Source: Diaphorobacter aerolatus (lineage in GTDB: Bacteria > Pseudomonadota > Gammaproteobacteria > Burkholderiales > Burkholderiaceae_C). From it: a DNA stretch of 64,000 nucleotides. Below the pieces are notes generated by a model that did not search any database, was not told the origin of the DNA, and saw nothing but the letters and a program-made list of their open reading frames with translations. Below, in pieces: positions 51,978 to 63,000 of this stretch (position 1 is its first letter; each line of letters opens with the position of its first letter). The position numbers and the translations under genes were made by a program. Location: assembly GCF_014489535.1 (NCBI RefSeq), contig NZ_CP060783.1, positions 3,679,501 through 3,743,500 of the forward strand. The letters run 5' to 3'.

Positions 51978-52349
51978 ATGCCCTTTTTGGCTGCCATTCT
52001 GGTCGTTGTTTGCATGTCAGGGGCGGCGGTGTTCACATTTTTTATTTCGGGATCTGCATCCGAAAAATATGAAACTTCGCTGCTGCAAGCTCAGTGGGAA
52101 ACCATCGACAAATCGGCGGTTCAGGTGCCTCAAATCATTCACGTGCAGTCTGAGCGTGAATACGTCGTACTGGCCGAGCCATACAAGGGCGAAGTGCTTT
52201 TGACGTTGATGAATCCCGAAGATGATAAATCGGTAAGAACATTTCCCAGCGATGCATATGTCCCTTCCCGTGCTGCTGTTGCACTCGCCAAAGCTACGCC
52301 ACAAGCAAGCACCGAAGTGGTCAGGCAGTTGAGCGCAAGGGTTAAGTGA
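51978..52349 (+). CDS. small membrane-anchored protein, possible immunity partner
   Basis: 123 residues with one N-terminal transmembrane/signal-anchor helix (residues 3-27) and a periplasmic-side domain of about 95 residues (YETSLLQAQWETIDKSAVQVPQ..., VVLAEPYKGEVLLTLMN). Starts 1 nt after the stop of the preceding gene, so the two are translationally coupled. No recognised family. An immunity role is inferred only from the pairing. Confidence 0.6.
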   Translation: MPFLAAILVVVCMSGAAVFTFFISGSASEKYETSLLQAQWETIDKSAVQVPQIIHVQSEREYVVLAEPYKGEVLLTLMNPEDDKSVRTFPSDAYVPSRAAVALAKATPQASTEVVRQLSARVK

Positions 52350-52437
52350 CCTGTTGGGTGGCTCGCGCTTTTCACTGCCGGTGCGTGTGCTATATCGCTG
52401 GCCGACGTAGTTGGCCGTCAACTTTATTGGTTTGGGG

Positions 52438-52529
52438 CGGAAAAGAGCAGGAGTCGAACCTACCGACCGCGCTTGGCGCAATCCACCGGGTTTGAAGCCC
52501 GGGCGCCCCACCGGGGACGCTTCTCTTCC
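52438..52529 (-). tRNA. selC: tRNA-Sec (anticodon UCA)
   Basis: 92-nt tRNA on the minus strand. 8-bp acceptor stem GGAAGAGA with TCTTTTCC (one G-U), D stem GCGTCCC/GGGGCGC, anticodon stem CCGGG/CCCGG around loop CTTCAAA with anticodon TCA, a long variable arm (ATTGCGC/GCGCGGT) and T arm AGGTTCGACTCCT. Discriminator G. The next bases are CCC, so CCA is not encoded as read. It lies 76 bp after selB on the same strand and may be cotranscribed with selAB. Confidence 0.95.
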
Positions 52530-52605
52530 AATATTCTCGCAATCATGAGGATGATCGGGAATACGACTTGTTTGTTTGCTACTCGCTTGCTCGCTCTCGC
52601 GTCGC

Positions 52606-54564
52606 TCAGTCCGTCTTGCTGCTGCTCGCGCTATCGAACAGAGAGGTGCCGGGTCTGAGCAGGTGCTGGTCTTTCACGCGGCGGGTGAAGCCCACGCGAT
52701 CAAAGAATTCCAGCAATTGAATTGCGCGTTTGCGGCCGAGGCCGGTGGCGTCGCGGAAGGCTGCGGCCTCAAGGCCTGCATCCGACGAATTGCACCAACG
52801 CGCGATTTCTGCGAGACGCTCGATTGTATCGAGCGGATAGAACAAATCCTTCACCACCTGAAAAACTTGGCCACGGCGCGCAAGGCTTGCCAGCGTCTGG
52901 CGGATCATCGTTTCGGGGATTTGCGTATCAGCGGCCAAGGTACGTACCCAGGGCGGATCGAATTGCCCGTTGACGAGCAGTGGCAGCAAGCGTTCCGCGA
53001 TCTGTTGCTCGGCCTCGTTCATGCGCACCGCGTGTTCGGGGCGATGCAGCCAATGGCCGCTGCGCATGATGCTGCCGTCAGCCACGAGTCGTTCGACGAG
53101 GAAAGACCAGAGCGCGTCGTCGGCGCGTGGCACGGCGAGGCGTTTGAGGCGCTTGACGTCCGGCCCGATTTCGTCAGGTGAGGTGGTGTGAAACGACTGT
53201 AGCCGCTCCAGCACATGCGCTTTCAAGGATTGCAGCGCGGCGGGCGACAGGGCCATGTTGCCATTGGCAAAGCGTTCGGCCTCGCCGGGCAGCGCGATGG
53301 CGGCCGGTCCCGTCATGCCTTCTGCGCGAGCGGTCTGTTGCAGATCGAGGCCGTGTGCGGATTGCGCGAGCAGGGCGCTCCATCGCGTCGCACGATCCGG
53401 CAATGCCTGGGCTTTCAGCGCAGCGATGCGTTCCGGCGTGCCGCGATAACGCTGTGGTGCAAACGGATCGAGCACGCGTATGCCGGCCAGGGTGCGGGTG
53501 GCCGAGGCGTCTCGCAGCACGCCGCGATCTCCGTGCCAGGCGGCTATGCTGCTGCGCAGAACGATTTGTGCGAGCGCGGTTTCCCCGGGCTCAAGCACCG
53601 GGCGCTCCAGCAGCACGATGCTGCCGACGACGTCGCTGGTGCCCATGTGCACATGCACGTGGGTGCCCGAGCGCAGAGCGCGTTCCTCGTCGGGCCACAG
53701 CGTGCATTCCACGTCGATTCGCGTGGTCGAAAGCGCAATGCCGACGTTGCTGATCCAGTCCCCGCGACGCACCTCGTCCTTGGCGACACCGGCGAGCGCA
53801 AGCGCCGAGCGCTGGCCTTGCGTGGCCGATTCGGCCTGGCGGTTCAGCGCGTGGATGCCGCGCACGCGCACGCGTTTGCCGCCCGGGCTCAGCGCGAGTT
53901 CGTCTCCGACGGAGACCGTGCCGCTGGTGATGCTGCCGGTCACCACCGTGCCCACGCCAGTGAGCGTGAACGCGCGGTCAACGGCCATGCGGAATGCGTG
54001 CGGGCTCGAAGATGCAGATGAGGACGAGGACGATGAACCAGCCGCGTCATGCTCAGCGGCCTTCTTCAACAAGTGCTGGCGCAGGGATTCCATCCCCTCG
54101 TTGGAGATGGCCGAGACTTCGAACACCGGCGATCCGGCCAGCGTCGTGGCGGCCAGCAGCGTGTCGATTTCCGCGCGCACCTGCGCCAGTCGCTCGGCAC
54201 GCGTTGCGGCGTCGAGCCGGTCGATCTTGGTGATCGCAACGGTTGCACGTTGCAAGCCCAGTAGCGAGACCACGGCGAAATGCTCGCGCGTCTGCGGCAT
54301 CACGCCATCATCGGCGGCGACGACGAGCAGCGCGTGGGCAATGCCCGTGGCTCCGGCGAGCATCGTGTGCAGCAGCTTTTCGTGGCCCGGCACATCGACG
54401 AAACCCAGAGCGACACCGTCATCCGCATGCAGGTAGGCGTAACCGAGTTCGATGGAAATGCCGCGTCGTTTTTCTTCAGGGAGCCGGTCGGTCTCCACGC
54501 CCGTGAGCGCGCGAACCAGCGATGTCTTGCCGTGGTCGATGTGTCCTGCGGTGCCGATGATCAT
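52606..54564 (-). CDS. selB: selenocysteine-specific elongation factor
   Basis: 652 residues. N-terminal EF-Tu-like GTPase: G1 [14 protein letters not shown]3 DVPGHE, G4 TKID; beta-barrel domains II/III; then C-terminal winged helices (residues about 430-650) that bind the SECIS hairpin, ending in [23 protein letters not shown] Ser-rich linker of about ten Ser (residues about 187-200) is a local peculiarity. Start at 54564 ([10 protein letters not shown]), 37 bp after selA. Delivers Sec-tRNA to the UGA in fdnG. Confidence 0.96.
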   Translation of the reverse strand: MIIGTAGHIDHGKTSLVRALTGVETDRLPEEKRRGISIELGYAYLHADDGVALGFVDVPGHEKLLHTMLAGATGIAHALLVVAADDGVMPQTREHFAVVSLLGLQRATVAITKIDRLDAATRAERLAQVRAEIDTLLAATTLAGSPVFEVSAISNEGMESLRQHLLKKAAEHDAAGSSSSSSSASSSPHAFRMAVDRAFTLTGVGTVVTGSITSGTVSVGDELALSPGGKRVRVRGIHALNRQAESATQGQRSALALAGVAKDEVRRGDWISNVGIALSTTRIDVECTLWPDEERALRSGTHVHVHMGTSDVVGSIVLLERPVLEPGETALAQIVLRSSIAAWHGDRGVLRDASATRTLAGIRVLDPFAPQRYRGTPERIAALKAQALPDRATRWSALLAQSAHGLDLQQTARAEGMTGPAAIALPGEAERFANGNMALSPAALQSLKAHVLERLQSFHTTSPDEIGPDVKRLKRLAVPRADDALWSFLVERLVADGSIMRSGHWLHRPEHAVRMNEAEQQIAERLLPLLVNGQFDPPWVRTLAADTQIPETMIRQTLASLARRGQVFQVVKDLFYPLDTIERLAEIARWCNSSDAGLEAAAFRDATGLGRKRAIQLLEFFDRVGFTRRVKDQHLLRPGTSLFDSASSSKTD

Positions 54565-54601
54565 GGGCTCAATGTTCTGCTGCGGTGTCGGGCCAGGGAG
54601 T

Positions 54602-56041
54602 TCAAGCGTCTGCCATCGCGGTGGCAAGGGCTGCAAGCTGCGCGGTGAACGTGGCTTCGTCGCGCGCTTCGAGGCAGCGCAGGTCGAGCCACAGCGTGTC
54701 GTCCGCAATGCGCCCGATGACGGGACGTGGCAGCCCGCGCAGGGCGGCTTCGAGCTTTCCGAGTGCGCGTCCGGCGCGTTTGACGTGCATGGGGCGAATC
54801 GCGAGGCCGTAGCTTGGCAGCGTGTCCACGGGCAACGCGCCGCTGCCGATCTGGCTGAGCATGGGGGCCGCACTGACCTCGTATTCGTCACCGACGGCGG
54901 TCTGCAACGGGATGGCGAGGGCCTGTGCCTGCGCCTTCATCTGGGCCTGCGGTCGCGTGAACAGGCGCAGCGTGGTCAGGCGTTCTGCGAGGCGTTCGGG
55001 CGAGAGATAGAGCTGCAACACCGGCTCGAGCGCCGCGAGCGTGAGCTTGCCCACGCGCAGCGCGCGCTTGAGCGGATTCTTCTTGATCGTGGCGATCAGG
55101 TCCTTGTTGCCGACGATGAGTCCCGCCTGCGGGCCGCCGAGCAGCTTGTCGCCGCTGAAGGTGACGAGGTCCGCGCCCGCCGTGATGGTCTCGCGCACCG
55201 TGGCCTCGTGCGGCAGGCCGTATTGCGCCAGATCGATGAGCGTGCCGCTGCCCAGATCGACCGCGAGCGGCAGGCCGCGCGCGTGGGCAATCGCGGCCAC
55301 TTCGGATTCCGGAACGCTTTTGGTGAAGCCCGTCACCTCGTAGTTGCTGCAATGCACCTTCATGAGGAGCGCCGTGTCGCCGGTGATGGCCTCGGCGTAG
55401 TCCTTGGGATGCGTTCGATTGGTGGTGCCGACCTCGATCAGCGTCGCGCCTGCGCGGCTCATGATGTCGGGGATGCGGAACGCGCCGCCGATCTCGACGA
55501 GTTCGCCACGCGAGACGATCACTTCCTTTTTTGCTGCCAGCGCGTTGAGCGTGAGCAGCACCGCTGCCGCGTTGTTGTTCACGACGGTGGCGGCTTCTGC
55601 GCCGGTCAGCTCGCGCAGCAGATCGTTGACGAGATCGTCACGGTCACCGCGACCGCCGGTGGCCAGATCGAATTCGAGATTGGCGGGCGTGGTCAGGGCC
55701 TGCACCACGGCCTGCACGGCCGCATCGGGCAGCAGGGCGCGACCGAGATTGGTGTGCAGCACGGTGCCGGTCAGGTTGAACACCGCCCTGAGCCTCGGCG
55801 CGAACTGGTGAGCAAGCCGCGCCGCCGCCTGGGCGGCGATGGCGTCTGGCGCCAGGTGCTCTGCGGAGACCTCACCCGCGAGCGCGGCGGGACGCAGCGT
55901 GTCGATCGCGTCGCGCACGGCCCGGGTGCTGGCGCTGGCGCCGTATTCGGCGATCAGCGCCTTGAGCGCGGGCGTGCCGAGCACACGGTCCACGGCGGGC
56001 AGGCGAGCGGCGAATGAGGGCGGTGCGTGTTCGGCGGTCAT
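54602..56041 (-). CDS. selA: L-seryl-tRNA(Sec) selenium transferase
   Basis: 479 residues. PLP enzyme that converts Ser-tRNA(Sec) to Sec-tRNA(Sec) with selenophosphate. Motifs: [44 protein letters not shown], and the PLP-Lys in [14 protein letters not shown]. Standard length. Between fdhE and selB on the same strand, all separated by fewer than 40 bp, so probably one operon. Confidence 0.97.
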   Translation of the reverse strand: MTAEHAPPSFAARLPAVDRVLGTPALKALIAEYGASASTRAVRDAIDTLRPAALAGEVSAEHLAPDAIAAQAAARLAHQFAPRLRAVFNLTGTVLHTNLGRALLPDAAVQAVVQALTTPANLEFDLATGGRGDRDDLVNDLLRELTGAEAATVVNNNAAAVLLTLNALAAKKEVIVSRGELVEIGGAFRIPDIMSRAGATLIEVGTTNRTHPKDYAEAITGDTALLMKVHCSNYEVTGFTKSVPESEVAAIAHARGLPLAVDLGSGTLIDLAQYGLPHEATVRETITAGADLVTFSGDKLLGGPQAGLIVGNKDLIATIKKNPLKRALRVGKLTLAALEPVLQLYLSPERLAERLTTLRLFTRPQAQMKAQAQALAIPLQTAVGDEYEVSAAPMLSQIGSGALPVDTLPSYGLAIRPMHVKRAGRALGKLEAALRGLPRPVIGRIADDTLWLDLRCLEARDEATFTAQLAALATAMADA

Positions 56042-56066
56042 GGCGCTTGAGAGGGGCGTGGATGCG

Positions 56067-57011
56067 TCAGGCGGTGGCGTCGGGCGGCGCGTCCGTCTCG
56101 GCCATGGGCAGCAGCGGGTTGATGCTTGCGCGGGCGAAGTCGGTTTCGCTCATCAAGAGGTCCAGCATCAGCGTGGCGAGGTCGTCGGCCAGCGGTTCCG
56201 CGAATGGATCCTTCTCCTGGTTGGAGATCTTGCGGTAGGTGTGGCACACGTCGCAGGTCTCGGCGAACACCGTGTCGTCCGCGCCCTCGAGCTTCTTGTA
56301 TCTCACGCCCTTGGTGCTTTCACAGTGGCTGCATTTGACGCGCACCATGTGCCATTCGGTGCAGCAGGCACCGCAATGCAGATAGCGCAGGCCGGCATCG
56401 CGTCCGCCGATGCGGATCACGCTCGCAACCGGCGCCGTGCCGCAGATCGGGCAGACCGTGGCCGGATCGGTGTAGGGAACATCGCTTTCCGACAGGCGAC
56501 CCGCGCGGTCGGCGAACACCACCTGCAATGCGGCCATGACGATGGGCGCGGCCGCGAGGTCGGCGCTCTCCGTGAGCAGGCCGATGAGCACGCGGCGCGC
56601 GAGCGCATCGCGGTCTTCACGGCCCATGCCCGCGAGTGCGGCAAGGGTCGGCTTGAGCGGGTCGGGGATGTCCTTGCCGGACTGGAGGTCGGCAACGATC
56701 TGGTCCAGCACGGCGTGCCATGCGGGATCGACGTGACTCGCTGCGGGCAGCAGCGGCATCGAATGTTCCTGGGCCTGCGCGATCAGCGCGCTGTCGGGCG
56801 CGGCGGTTTGGACGCTCGCGGCTGCCTTGTGCTGGGCGCGAACGAGTTGCGCGAGAAACCGCAGGTAGTCGGCGATGGGATTGCCATCGGCCTGCTGCTC
56901 GAGGCGAGCGGCGCGCTCGGCAAACAGTTGTGCGGTCTGCGGCAGGCGCACGCGCTGGGGATTGGTACGGTCGAGAGCTTCGATATCGCCCGGTTGAAGA
57001 ATGCGTTGCAC
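56067..57011 (-). CDS. fdhE: formate dehydrogenase accessory protein FdhE
   Basis: 314 residues. Needed for maturation of membrane-bound formate dehydrogenases. C-terminal rubredoxin-like iron-binding part with four Cys pairs: CPIC, CGAC, CSHC and CDVC. GTG start at 57011 (VQRILQPGD) with GGAG upstream; the open frame extends to 57056 without similarity. 84 bp after fdnI. Confidence 0.93.
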   Translation of the reverse strand: MQRILQPGDIEALDRTNPQRVRLPQTAQLFAERAARLEQQADGNPIADYLRFLAQLVRAQHKAAASVQTAAPDSALIAQAQEHSMPLLPAASHVDPAWHAVLDQIVADLQSGKDIPDPLKPTLAALAGMGREDRDALARRVLIGLLTESADLAAAPIVMAALQVVFADRAGRLSESDVPYTDPATVCPICGTAPVASVIRIGGRDAGLRYLHCGACCTEWHMVRVKCSHCESTKGVRYKKLEGADDTVFAETCDVCHTYRKISNQEKDPFAEPLADDLATLMLDLLMSETDFARASINPLLPMAETDAPPDATA

Positions 57012-57095
57012 TGCGATGGAACTCCAAAAAAGAAACTGCCGCCGACCGGCACGCAAGCAGGCAATCGGCGGCAGGGCAGGGCGAGTGTGGCTATG

Positions 57096-57722
57096 TTAGC
57101 TGTTGTCGCCCGTCATCTTGCGATACCAGCCGCGATGGTGCTGTTTTGCCCATGCGCGTGTCACGGTGCCGTACAGCATGGCGCGGATGGTGCCGCGCGT
57201 CCAGATGGCGGCGTAGACGTGCAGGATGATCAGGCCGATCATCCAGACGGCGGCCACCGCGTGCAGCACCGATGCGAAGCGCACCAGGCCGACGGGCAGG
57301 TTGAGCCACGCGCGCCACATCATCACGCCGGAGATGATGAGCAGCAGCATGCCGATCACCAGACCCCAGAACAGCACCTTCTGGCCGCCGTTGTACTTGC
57401 CCTGCTCGGGCATGTTGTGATCGTTGCCATCCACCATCTTGTTGACGTTCTTGAGCCATTCGATGTCGCGCTTCTCGATCAGGTTGAGCGACGCGAATCG
57501 CAGCGCCATGACCATGAAGAACACGAACATCACCACGCCCACATAGGGGTGCAGAATGCGCGTCCACGGCCCACCACCAAACAGCATGGTGAGCGGATAG
57601 AACGCCGGATGGAAGAACGCCAGGCCCGAGAGCGCGAGCAGGATGAAGCAGATGCCCACAATCCAGTGGTTCAGGCGCTCCGAGGCCGTGTAGCGCGGCA
57701 AGTCGTGGGGATTGCGTCTCAT
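57096..57722 (-). CDS. fdnI: formate dehydrogenase gamma subunit, cytochrome b556
   Basis: 208 residues, four transmembrane helices (about 17-36, 54-74, 110-132, 146-168). Conserved haem-ligand His residues are in [17 protein letters not shown] and LHVYAA. Passes electrons from the periplasmic dehydrogenase to quinone. Overlaps fdnH by 4 bp. Confidence 0.95.
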   Translation of the reverse strand: MRRNPHDLPRYTASERLNHWIVGICFILLALSGLAFFHPAFYPLTMLFGGGPWTRILHPYVGVVMFVFFMVMALRFASLNLIEKRDIEWLKNVNKMVDGNDHNMPEQGKYNGGQKVLFWGLVIGMLLLIISGVMMWRAWLNLPVGLVRFASVLHAVAAVWMIGLIILHVYAAIWTRGTIRAMLYGTVTRAWAKQHHRGWYRKMTGDNS

Positions 57723-58654
57723 GGCATCATCTCCTCATTCTTCTGCTTGGGAGTGGCACCCACGCCCTTGGCATCCATCTCGTCTTCCAATTCCTTGGAA
57801 ACGTCGTTCGGTCCCTTGGTGATGTAGTGGAACAGGCTGCCGAGCGCGGCTGCACCGAGTGCAAACATGGCCAGCGGCTTGGAGACACCCTTCCACACGC
57901 TCACCATCGGGCTGATGGTCGGCGCATCGGGCAGGCTGGCGTACAGCGACGGCTTGTCTGCATGGTGCAGAACGTACATCACGTGCGTGCCGCCTACGCC
58001 TTGCGGGTCGTAGAGGCCGGCGTTCTTGAAGCCGCGTTCATTCAGGTCCTGAATGCGTTCGGCCGCGTGGTCCTTCATCGCCTTCTTGGTGCCAAAGACG
58101 ATGGCGCCGGTCGGGCAGGTGGTGACGCAGGCCGGTTCGCGGCCCACCGCGACGCGGTCGGAACACAGCGTGCACTTGTAGGCCTTGTGGTCCTTCTTGG
58201 AGATGCGCGGCACGTTGAACGGGCAGCCGGTCACGCAGTAACCGCAGCCCACGCAGTTTTCCTCATGGAAATCCACGATGCCGTTGGTGTACTGCACGAT
58301 GGCGCCCGGCGAAGGGCAGGCCTTCAGGCAGCCGGGGTCGGCGCAGTGCATGCAGCCATCCTTGCGGATCAGCCATTCCAGATTTCCCGTGGCCTCGTTG
58401 TCGTATTCGGTGAATTTCATCACCGTCCACGCGTTCTCGGTCAGGTCGGTCGGATTGTCGTAGGTGCCATGGCATTCGCCGGGCTCCTGGCGCAGATCGT
58501 TCCACTCCATGCATGCCGTCTGGCAGGCCTTGCAGCCGATGCATTTGGAGACGTCGATGAGTTTGGCGACCTCGCCGGACTGCGGCGACCGCGCCTGGGG
58601 CGGCGGGGTCGTCGTGGCCGAGAGGCGCATGATATCGAGTGATTGCAGTGACAT
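57719..58654 (-). CDS. fdnH: formate dehydrogenase beta subunit, iron-sulfur protein
   Basis: 311 residues with four ferredoxin-type clusters: [35 protein letters not shown], and CTLCSDRV with CVTTC. A C-terminal transmembrane helix (about 262-282, [17 protein letters not shown]) anchors it on the periplasmic side, as in E. coli FdnH. 12 bp after fdnG. Confidence 0.96.
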   Translation of the reverse strand: MSLQSLDIMRLSATTTPPPQARSPQSGEVAKLIDVSKCIGCKACQTACMEWNDLRQEPGECHGTYDNPTDLTENAWTVMKFTEYDNEATGNLEWLIRKDGCMHCADPGCLKACPSPGAIVQYTNGIVDFHEENCVGCGYCVTGCPFNVPRISKKDHKAYKCTLCSDRVAVGREPACVTTCPTGAIVFGTKKAMKDHAAERIQDLNERGFKNAGLYDPQGVGGTHVMYVLHHADKPSLYASLPDAPTISPMVSVWKGVSKPLAMFALGAAALGSLFHYITKGPNDVSKELEDEMDAKGVGATPKQKNEEMMP

Positions 58655-58666
58655 CAGTGGCTCCTC

Positions 58667-61600
58667 TTAAACCTTCTCAACCTTCACGAGGAAGGTCTTG
58701 AATTCCGGCGTGTTGCTGTTTCCGTCGCCGACGAACGGCGTCAGGATGTTGGCCAGATAACCCGGCTTGGTCAGGCCCTTGAAGCCCCAGTGGATCGGTA
58801 TGCCCACGTGGTGCACCGTCTTGCCCTCGATCTTCATCGGCTTGATGCGCTTGGTGACCACGGCCACGGCCTTGATCGCGCCCCGCTTGGAAGACACCCT
58901 GACCCGGTCGCCCGCGGCAATGCCCAGTTCCTTGGCCAGCGCCTCGCCGATTTCGACGAACTGCTCCGGCTGCGTGATGGCGTTCACCAGCGAGTGCTTG
59001 GTCCAGTAGTGGAAGTGCTCGGTCAGGCGGTAGGTCGTGCCGACGTGCGGGAACTCGTCCGCCTTGCCGAAGGTTTCCCAGATGTGCGGGAACACCCGTG
59101 CCGCCGGCGAGCTGGTGGCCTTGGGGTTGTTCGGGTACATCGGGTTCTTGCCGATCGGCGTGTCGAACGGCTCGTAGTGCGTTGGGAACGGCCCTTCGGC
59201 CATGCCCTTGCGCGCAAAGAAGCGCGCGACGCCTTCGGGGTTCATCAGGAACGGACCGTTGCCGGTTTCCGGCGCAATGCCGACGCCCGTGTCGGGTACG
59301 TCCGCGCCCACCCAGGCCTTGCCATTCCATTCCACAAGCTTGCGCAGCGGATTGAACGGCTTGCCCGCCACGTCGGCGGAGGCCCGGTTGTAGAGCACGC
59401 GGCGGTTCGCGGGCCAGGCCCACGCCCAGTTCAGCGTGTTGCCGATGCCGGTCGGGTCGGAGTTGTCGCGGCGGCCCATCTGGTTGCCCGCGCTCGTCCA
59501 GGCGCCTGCGTAGATCCAGCAGCCCATGCCGTCGTACCGTCATCGCGCAGTTCGCCGAATCCGGAGACCTGCTGGCCTGCGGGGCGCAGCACCTTGGTCG
59601 CATCCGCCGGGTCTTTGAGATCGGCCAGCGCCTTGCCGTTGTACTCCTTGGCCAGCTCTTCCGACGACGGATGGGCAGGCTGGGCGTACTTCCAGTCGAG
59701 GTTCATGATCGGATCGGGGAACGCGCCGCCGTCCTTGCCGTACAGCGCCTTCAGGCGGATGTGCAGCGCGGACATGATGGCCACGTCGGTCTTGGCTTCA
59801 CCCGGTGCCTCGGCGGCCTTCCAGTGCCATTGCAGAACACGCGACGAGCTCACGACCGCACCATCTTCCTCGGCGAAGCAGGTGGTGGGCAGACGGAACA
59901 CTTCGGTCTGGATGGACTTGGTATCCACGTCGTTGAACTCGCCGAAGTTCTTCCAGAACTCGGAGGTCTCGGTCGCGAGCGGATCCATGACGACCAGGAA
60001 CTTCAGCTTGGACAGGCCGTCACGCACCCGCGTGCTGTTGGACAGCGCCGCGATCGGGTTGAAGCCCTGCGCGATGTAGCCGTTGACCTTGCCTTCGTTC
60101 ATCAACTGGAAGATCTGCAGCATGTCGTACTGCTTGTCCAGCTTGGGAAGGTAGTCGTAGGCCCAGTTGTTCTCTGCCGTCGCGGCATTGCCCCACCATG
60201 ACTTCATCAGGCTGACGTGGAACTTGGGATAGTTCTGCCAGTAGCTCATCTGGTTGGCGCGCAAAGGTTTTTGCGTGCGTGCCGTGATGTAGCCCTGATA
60301 GTCCTGCTCGGCCTGATTGGGCAGAGTGAGGTAGCCCGGCAGGCTGTTGGACAGCAGGCCCAGATCGGTCAGGCCCTGGATGTTGGAGTGACCACGCAGC
60401 GCATTCATGCCGCCGCCCGCCACGCCGATGTTGCCGCACAGCAGTTGCACCATCGCGGCGCAGCGCAGGATCTGCGAGCCGGTGGAGTGCTGCGTCCAGC
60501 CGAGCGCGTACATGATCGTCGCGGCGCGACCGGGCACGGCCGTCGAGGCGAACTTCTCGGCCACGTGCAGGAACTTCTCCTTGGGCGTGCCGCAGACGCT
60601 CTCCACGCGTTCGGGCGTGTAGCTCTCGTAGTGCTTCTTCATGAGCTGGTAGACGCAGCGCGGGTTCTGCAGCGTCGCGTCGGTCTTGACGTAGCCGTCT
60701 TCACCGAGCTCGTAGTCCCAGCTCTTCTTGTCGTAGGTGCGCTTTTCTTCGTTGTAGCCCGAGAAGATGCCGTCCACGAATTCAAAGTCATCGCGCACGA
60801 TGAAGCTGAAGTCCGTGTAGTTCTTCACGTACTCGTGGTGGATCTTGTCGTTCGTGAGCAGATAGTTGATGAGACCGCCAGAAAGACGATGTCACTGCCC
60901 GAACGGATGGGCGCGTAGAAATCCGCCACCGAGGCTGAACGGTTGAAGCGCGGATCGACCACCATGAAGTGCGCCTTGTTGTGCGCCTTCGCTTCGGTGA
61001 CCCACTTGAAGCCGCAAGGGTGCGCTTCGGCGGCATTGCCGCCCATGATCAAAATAACGTCCGCATTCTTGATGTCGACCCAATGGTTCGTCATCGCTCC
61101 ACGGCCAAACGTCGGGGCAAGACCTGCCACCGTCGGGCCGTGTCAAACACGGGCTTGGTTATCGAATGCCAGCAGGCCCATGAACGGGCCACCTTGTGTG
61201 TGATGTATCCGGCCTCGTTGCTCGATGCCGAAGCGGCGAGCATGCCGGTGGTGAGCCAGCGGTTGACCGTCAGGCCGTCAGCGGTCTTGGCGACGAAGTT
61301 CGCATCGCGGTCGTCCTTGAGCAGCTTGGCGATGCGGGTCAGCGCGTCGTCCCAGGACATGCGCTTCCACTCGCTGGATCCGCGCGCGCGGTACTCGGGT
61401 ACAGCAGGCGGTTGGGGCTGTTGATGAAGTCGAGCAGCCCGGCGCCCTTGGGGCACAGCGTGCCGCGGTTCACCGGATGGTCGGGATCGCCCTCGACGTG
61501 GATCACGGAGGAATGGGCGTTCTTGCCGCCCGAACCCAGCGAATACATCAGGAGGCCGCAGCCGACCGAGCAATAGGTACAGGTCTGACGCGTGACCGTG

Positions 61601-61727
61601 GCCGACGTGAGCTTGAACTCACGCACCTCCGCAAGTGCAGCCGTGGGCGAAAAGCCCATGGCCACGAGGCTGGAGCCAACCAGGCCCGCCCGCTCATGCG
61701 GAAGAAATGTCTTCTGTTCATGTCCAT
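58667..61727 (-). CDS. fdnG: formate dehydrogenase alpha subunit, selenocysteine-containing, frame broken five times
   Basis: About 1020 residues, catalytic subunit of the periplasmic formate:quinone oxidoreductase. Starts at 61727 (MDMNRRHFFRMSG, Tat twin-Arg) with AGGAGG 7 nt upstream. [4Fe-4S] motif TCTYCSVGC. The in-frame UGA at 61143-61145 lies in NQARV-Sec-HGPTVAGLAPTFGRG, the exact Sec position of FdnG, with a SECIS behind it. Single-base deletions break the frame near 61689, 61397, 61180, 60878 and 59523; each is repaired by one added base that restores family sequence. The UGA is therefore a real Sec codon, while the other breaks are probably errors. Confidence 0.95.
61100..61145 (-). 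promoter_or_regulatory. SECIS element with UGA selenocysteine codon
   Basis: UGA at 61143-61145 followed at once by a hairpin: lower stem CACGGCC (61142-61136) with GGCCGTG (61106-61100), and apical stem GGCA/TGCC closing the loop GGTCT (61124-61120). The loop sequence and the 18-nt distance from UGA to loop equal those I recall for E. coli fdhF. Confidence 0.92.
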
Positions 61728-62034
61728 GACAGATCCTCCTTGGTTGATAGTGATTGGAAATTCATCGCAGTAGCTTCAGGGGAACTGATTTCATGCGGCA
61801 CGGACGACAGGCCCATGCCAAATGCTCCAGTGCGTTCAGGCGCTGGAGGACTCAACAACCGGTCGTGGTCACGATGTCGGCGAAGTGCTGCGGTGAAGCA
61901 GACGGGGGTGCATGTCCACTTTCGCGAGAATTGGCTGGATGCGCTTGACATCGTGGCTGATAGACGAGTGCTGATAATCTTAACTGTTTGATTCAATCCC
62001 CTCAACGAGGTACAGGTCTAGAGGGAAACGCGGA
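61728..62034. promoter_or_regulatory. fdnG-fdhD intergenic control region
   Basis: 307-bp spacer between divergent genes; must contain both promoters. Seen: AGGAGG of fdnG at its left edge, a small inverted repeat CCAGTGC/GCGCTGG near 61845-61865, and an AT-rich stretch (61970-61995) before fdhD. TTGACA (61945-61950) and GATAAT (61973-61978) are 22 bp apart, too far for a confident promoter. No clear Fnr or ModE box found. Confidence 0.4.
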
Positions 62035-62933
62035 ATGGCGCACTGGTATCGTTGTGGTATGCAAAATTCCGATAGCAATTCCACGAGTGACGGCGGCAGT
62101 TGCCAGATGGCAGAAATGAATGCGGTGACGCTGCCCGCGCTGGTGAGCGTACAGGCGCGCCAATGGGCCGTAGGTCAGGAGCAGCCGCAACTGCTGTCAC
62201 GTGAGGTGTCGGCCGAGGTGCCGGTGGCCATGGTTTTCAATGGCATTTCACACGCGGTGATGATGGCAAGTCCTACGGATTTGGTCGAGTTTGGCGTTGG
62301 TTTTGCGATCAGCGAAGGCATCGTCGATGGTCGCGACGATTGCCGCGACGTGGAATTCCGCGTCCATGGTGCTGGAACACCCGACGCCAGTTGCGCCGTT
62401 CACATGGAAATCGCGTCGCGCCATTTCGTGCGCCTGAAGGAGCAGCGCCGGACCCTGGCCGGGCGCACCGGTTGCGGCGTCTGCGGAATCGACAGCATTC
62501 AGGCGCTCGATCTGCACCCGAGCAGGTGCCCGCGCCCGAATGGCGTTCGCAGTTCGGTGTGGAGGCGATCACTGCCGCGTTCTCTGCGCTTTCCGCCAAG
62601 CAGGCGCTCAACGCGCGTTCCGGTTCGCTGCATGCGGCGGGTTGGGCCAGGCCCGATGGCACGCTCGGCCCTGTGATGGAAGATGTCGGACGCCACAATG
62701 CGCTCGACAAGCTGATAGGCAAGCTGGCGCTCGCAAACGAACTCGGCCAGCCGGGCTTCGTCGTGATGACCAGCCGCACCAGCTACGAACTGGTGCGCAA
62801 GTGCGCGCGCGTCGGCATTGCCGCGTTGACCACGATCTCCGCGCCCACGTCGCTGGCGCTGCAACTGGCCGACGAAGCCGGCATGCAGCTCTGGGGATTC
62901 TGTCGTCCGCCATCGGCCGTGCGCTACGTCTGA
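62035..62933 (+). CDS. fdhD: formate dehydrogenase sulfurtransferase FdhD, frame broken once
   Basis: About 300 residues. Transfers sulfur to the molybdenum cofactor of formate dehydrogenase. The key GRTGCGVCGID carries the CxxC sulfur-transfer pair; VGFAISEGIV, MEDVGRHNALDKLIGK and TSRTSYELVRKCAR are family motifs. The frame breaks at CCC 62517-62519, joining LDLHP to EQVPAPEWRSQF. Start could be 62035, 62059 or 62107. Divergent from the fdn operon. Confidence 0.93.
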
Positions 62934-63000
62934 AATGGACCTGTCGCTGAGCCGTTTCATCTGCCGTTTGACTTTCGCCCCCATTTTGAATTGATCTGAT

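Noticed and set aside
55839..57827. 662-codon plus-strand open frame opposite selA, fdhE and fdnI
   Set aside because: His/Ala/Arg/Gly-rich shadow of well-supported minus-strand genes; no domain or ribosome-binding site.
58667..61727. fdnG as a decayed pseudogene
   Set aside because: Five single-base deletions of the same kind also occur in essential genes nearby; partner genes, Tat signal, SECIS and catalytic motifs are all intact.
61945..61978. TTGACA/GATAAT pair as the fdhD promoter
   Set aside because: The 22-bp spacer is too long for sigma70.
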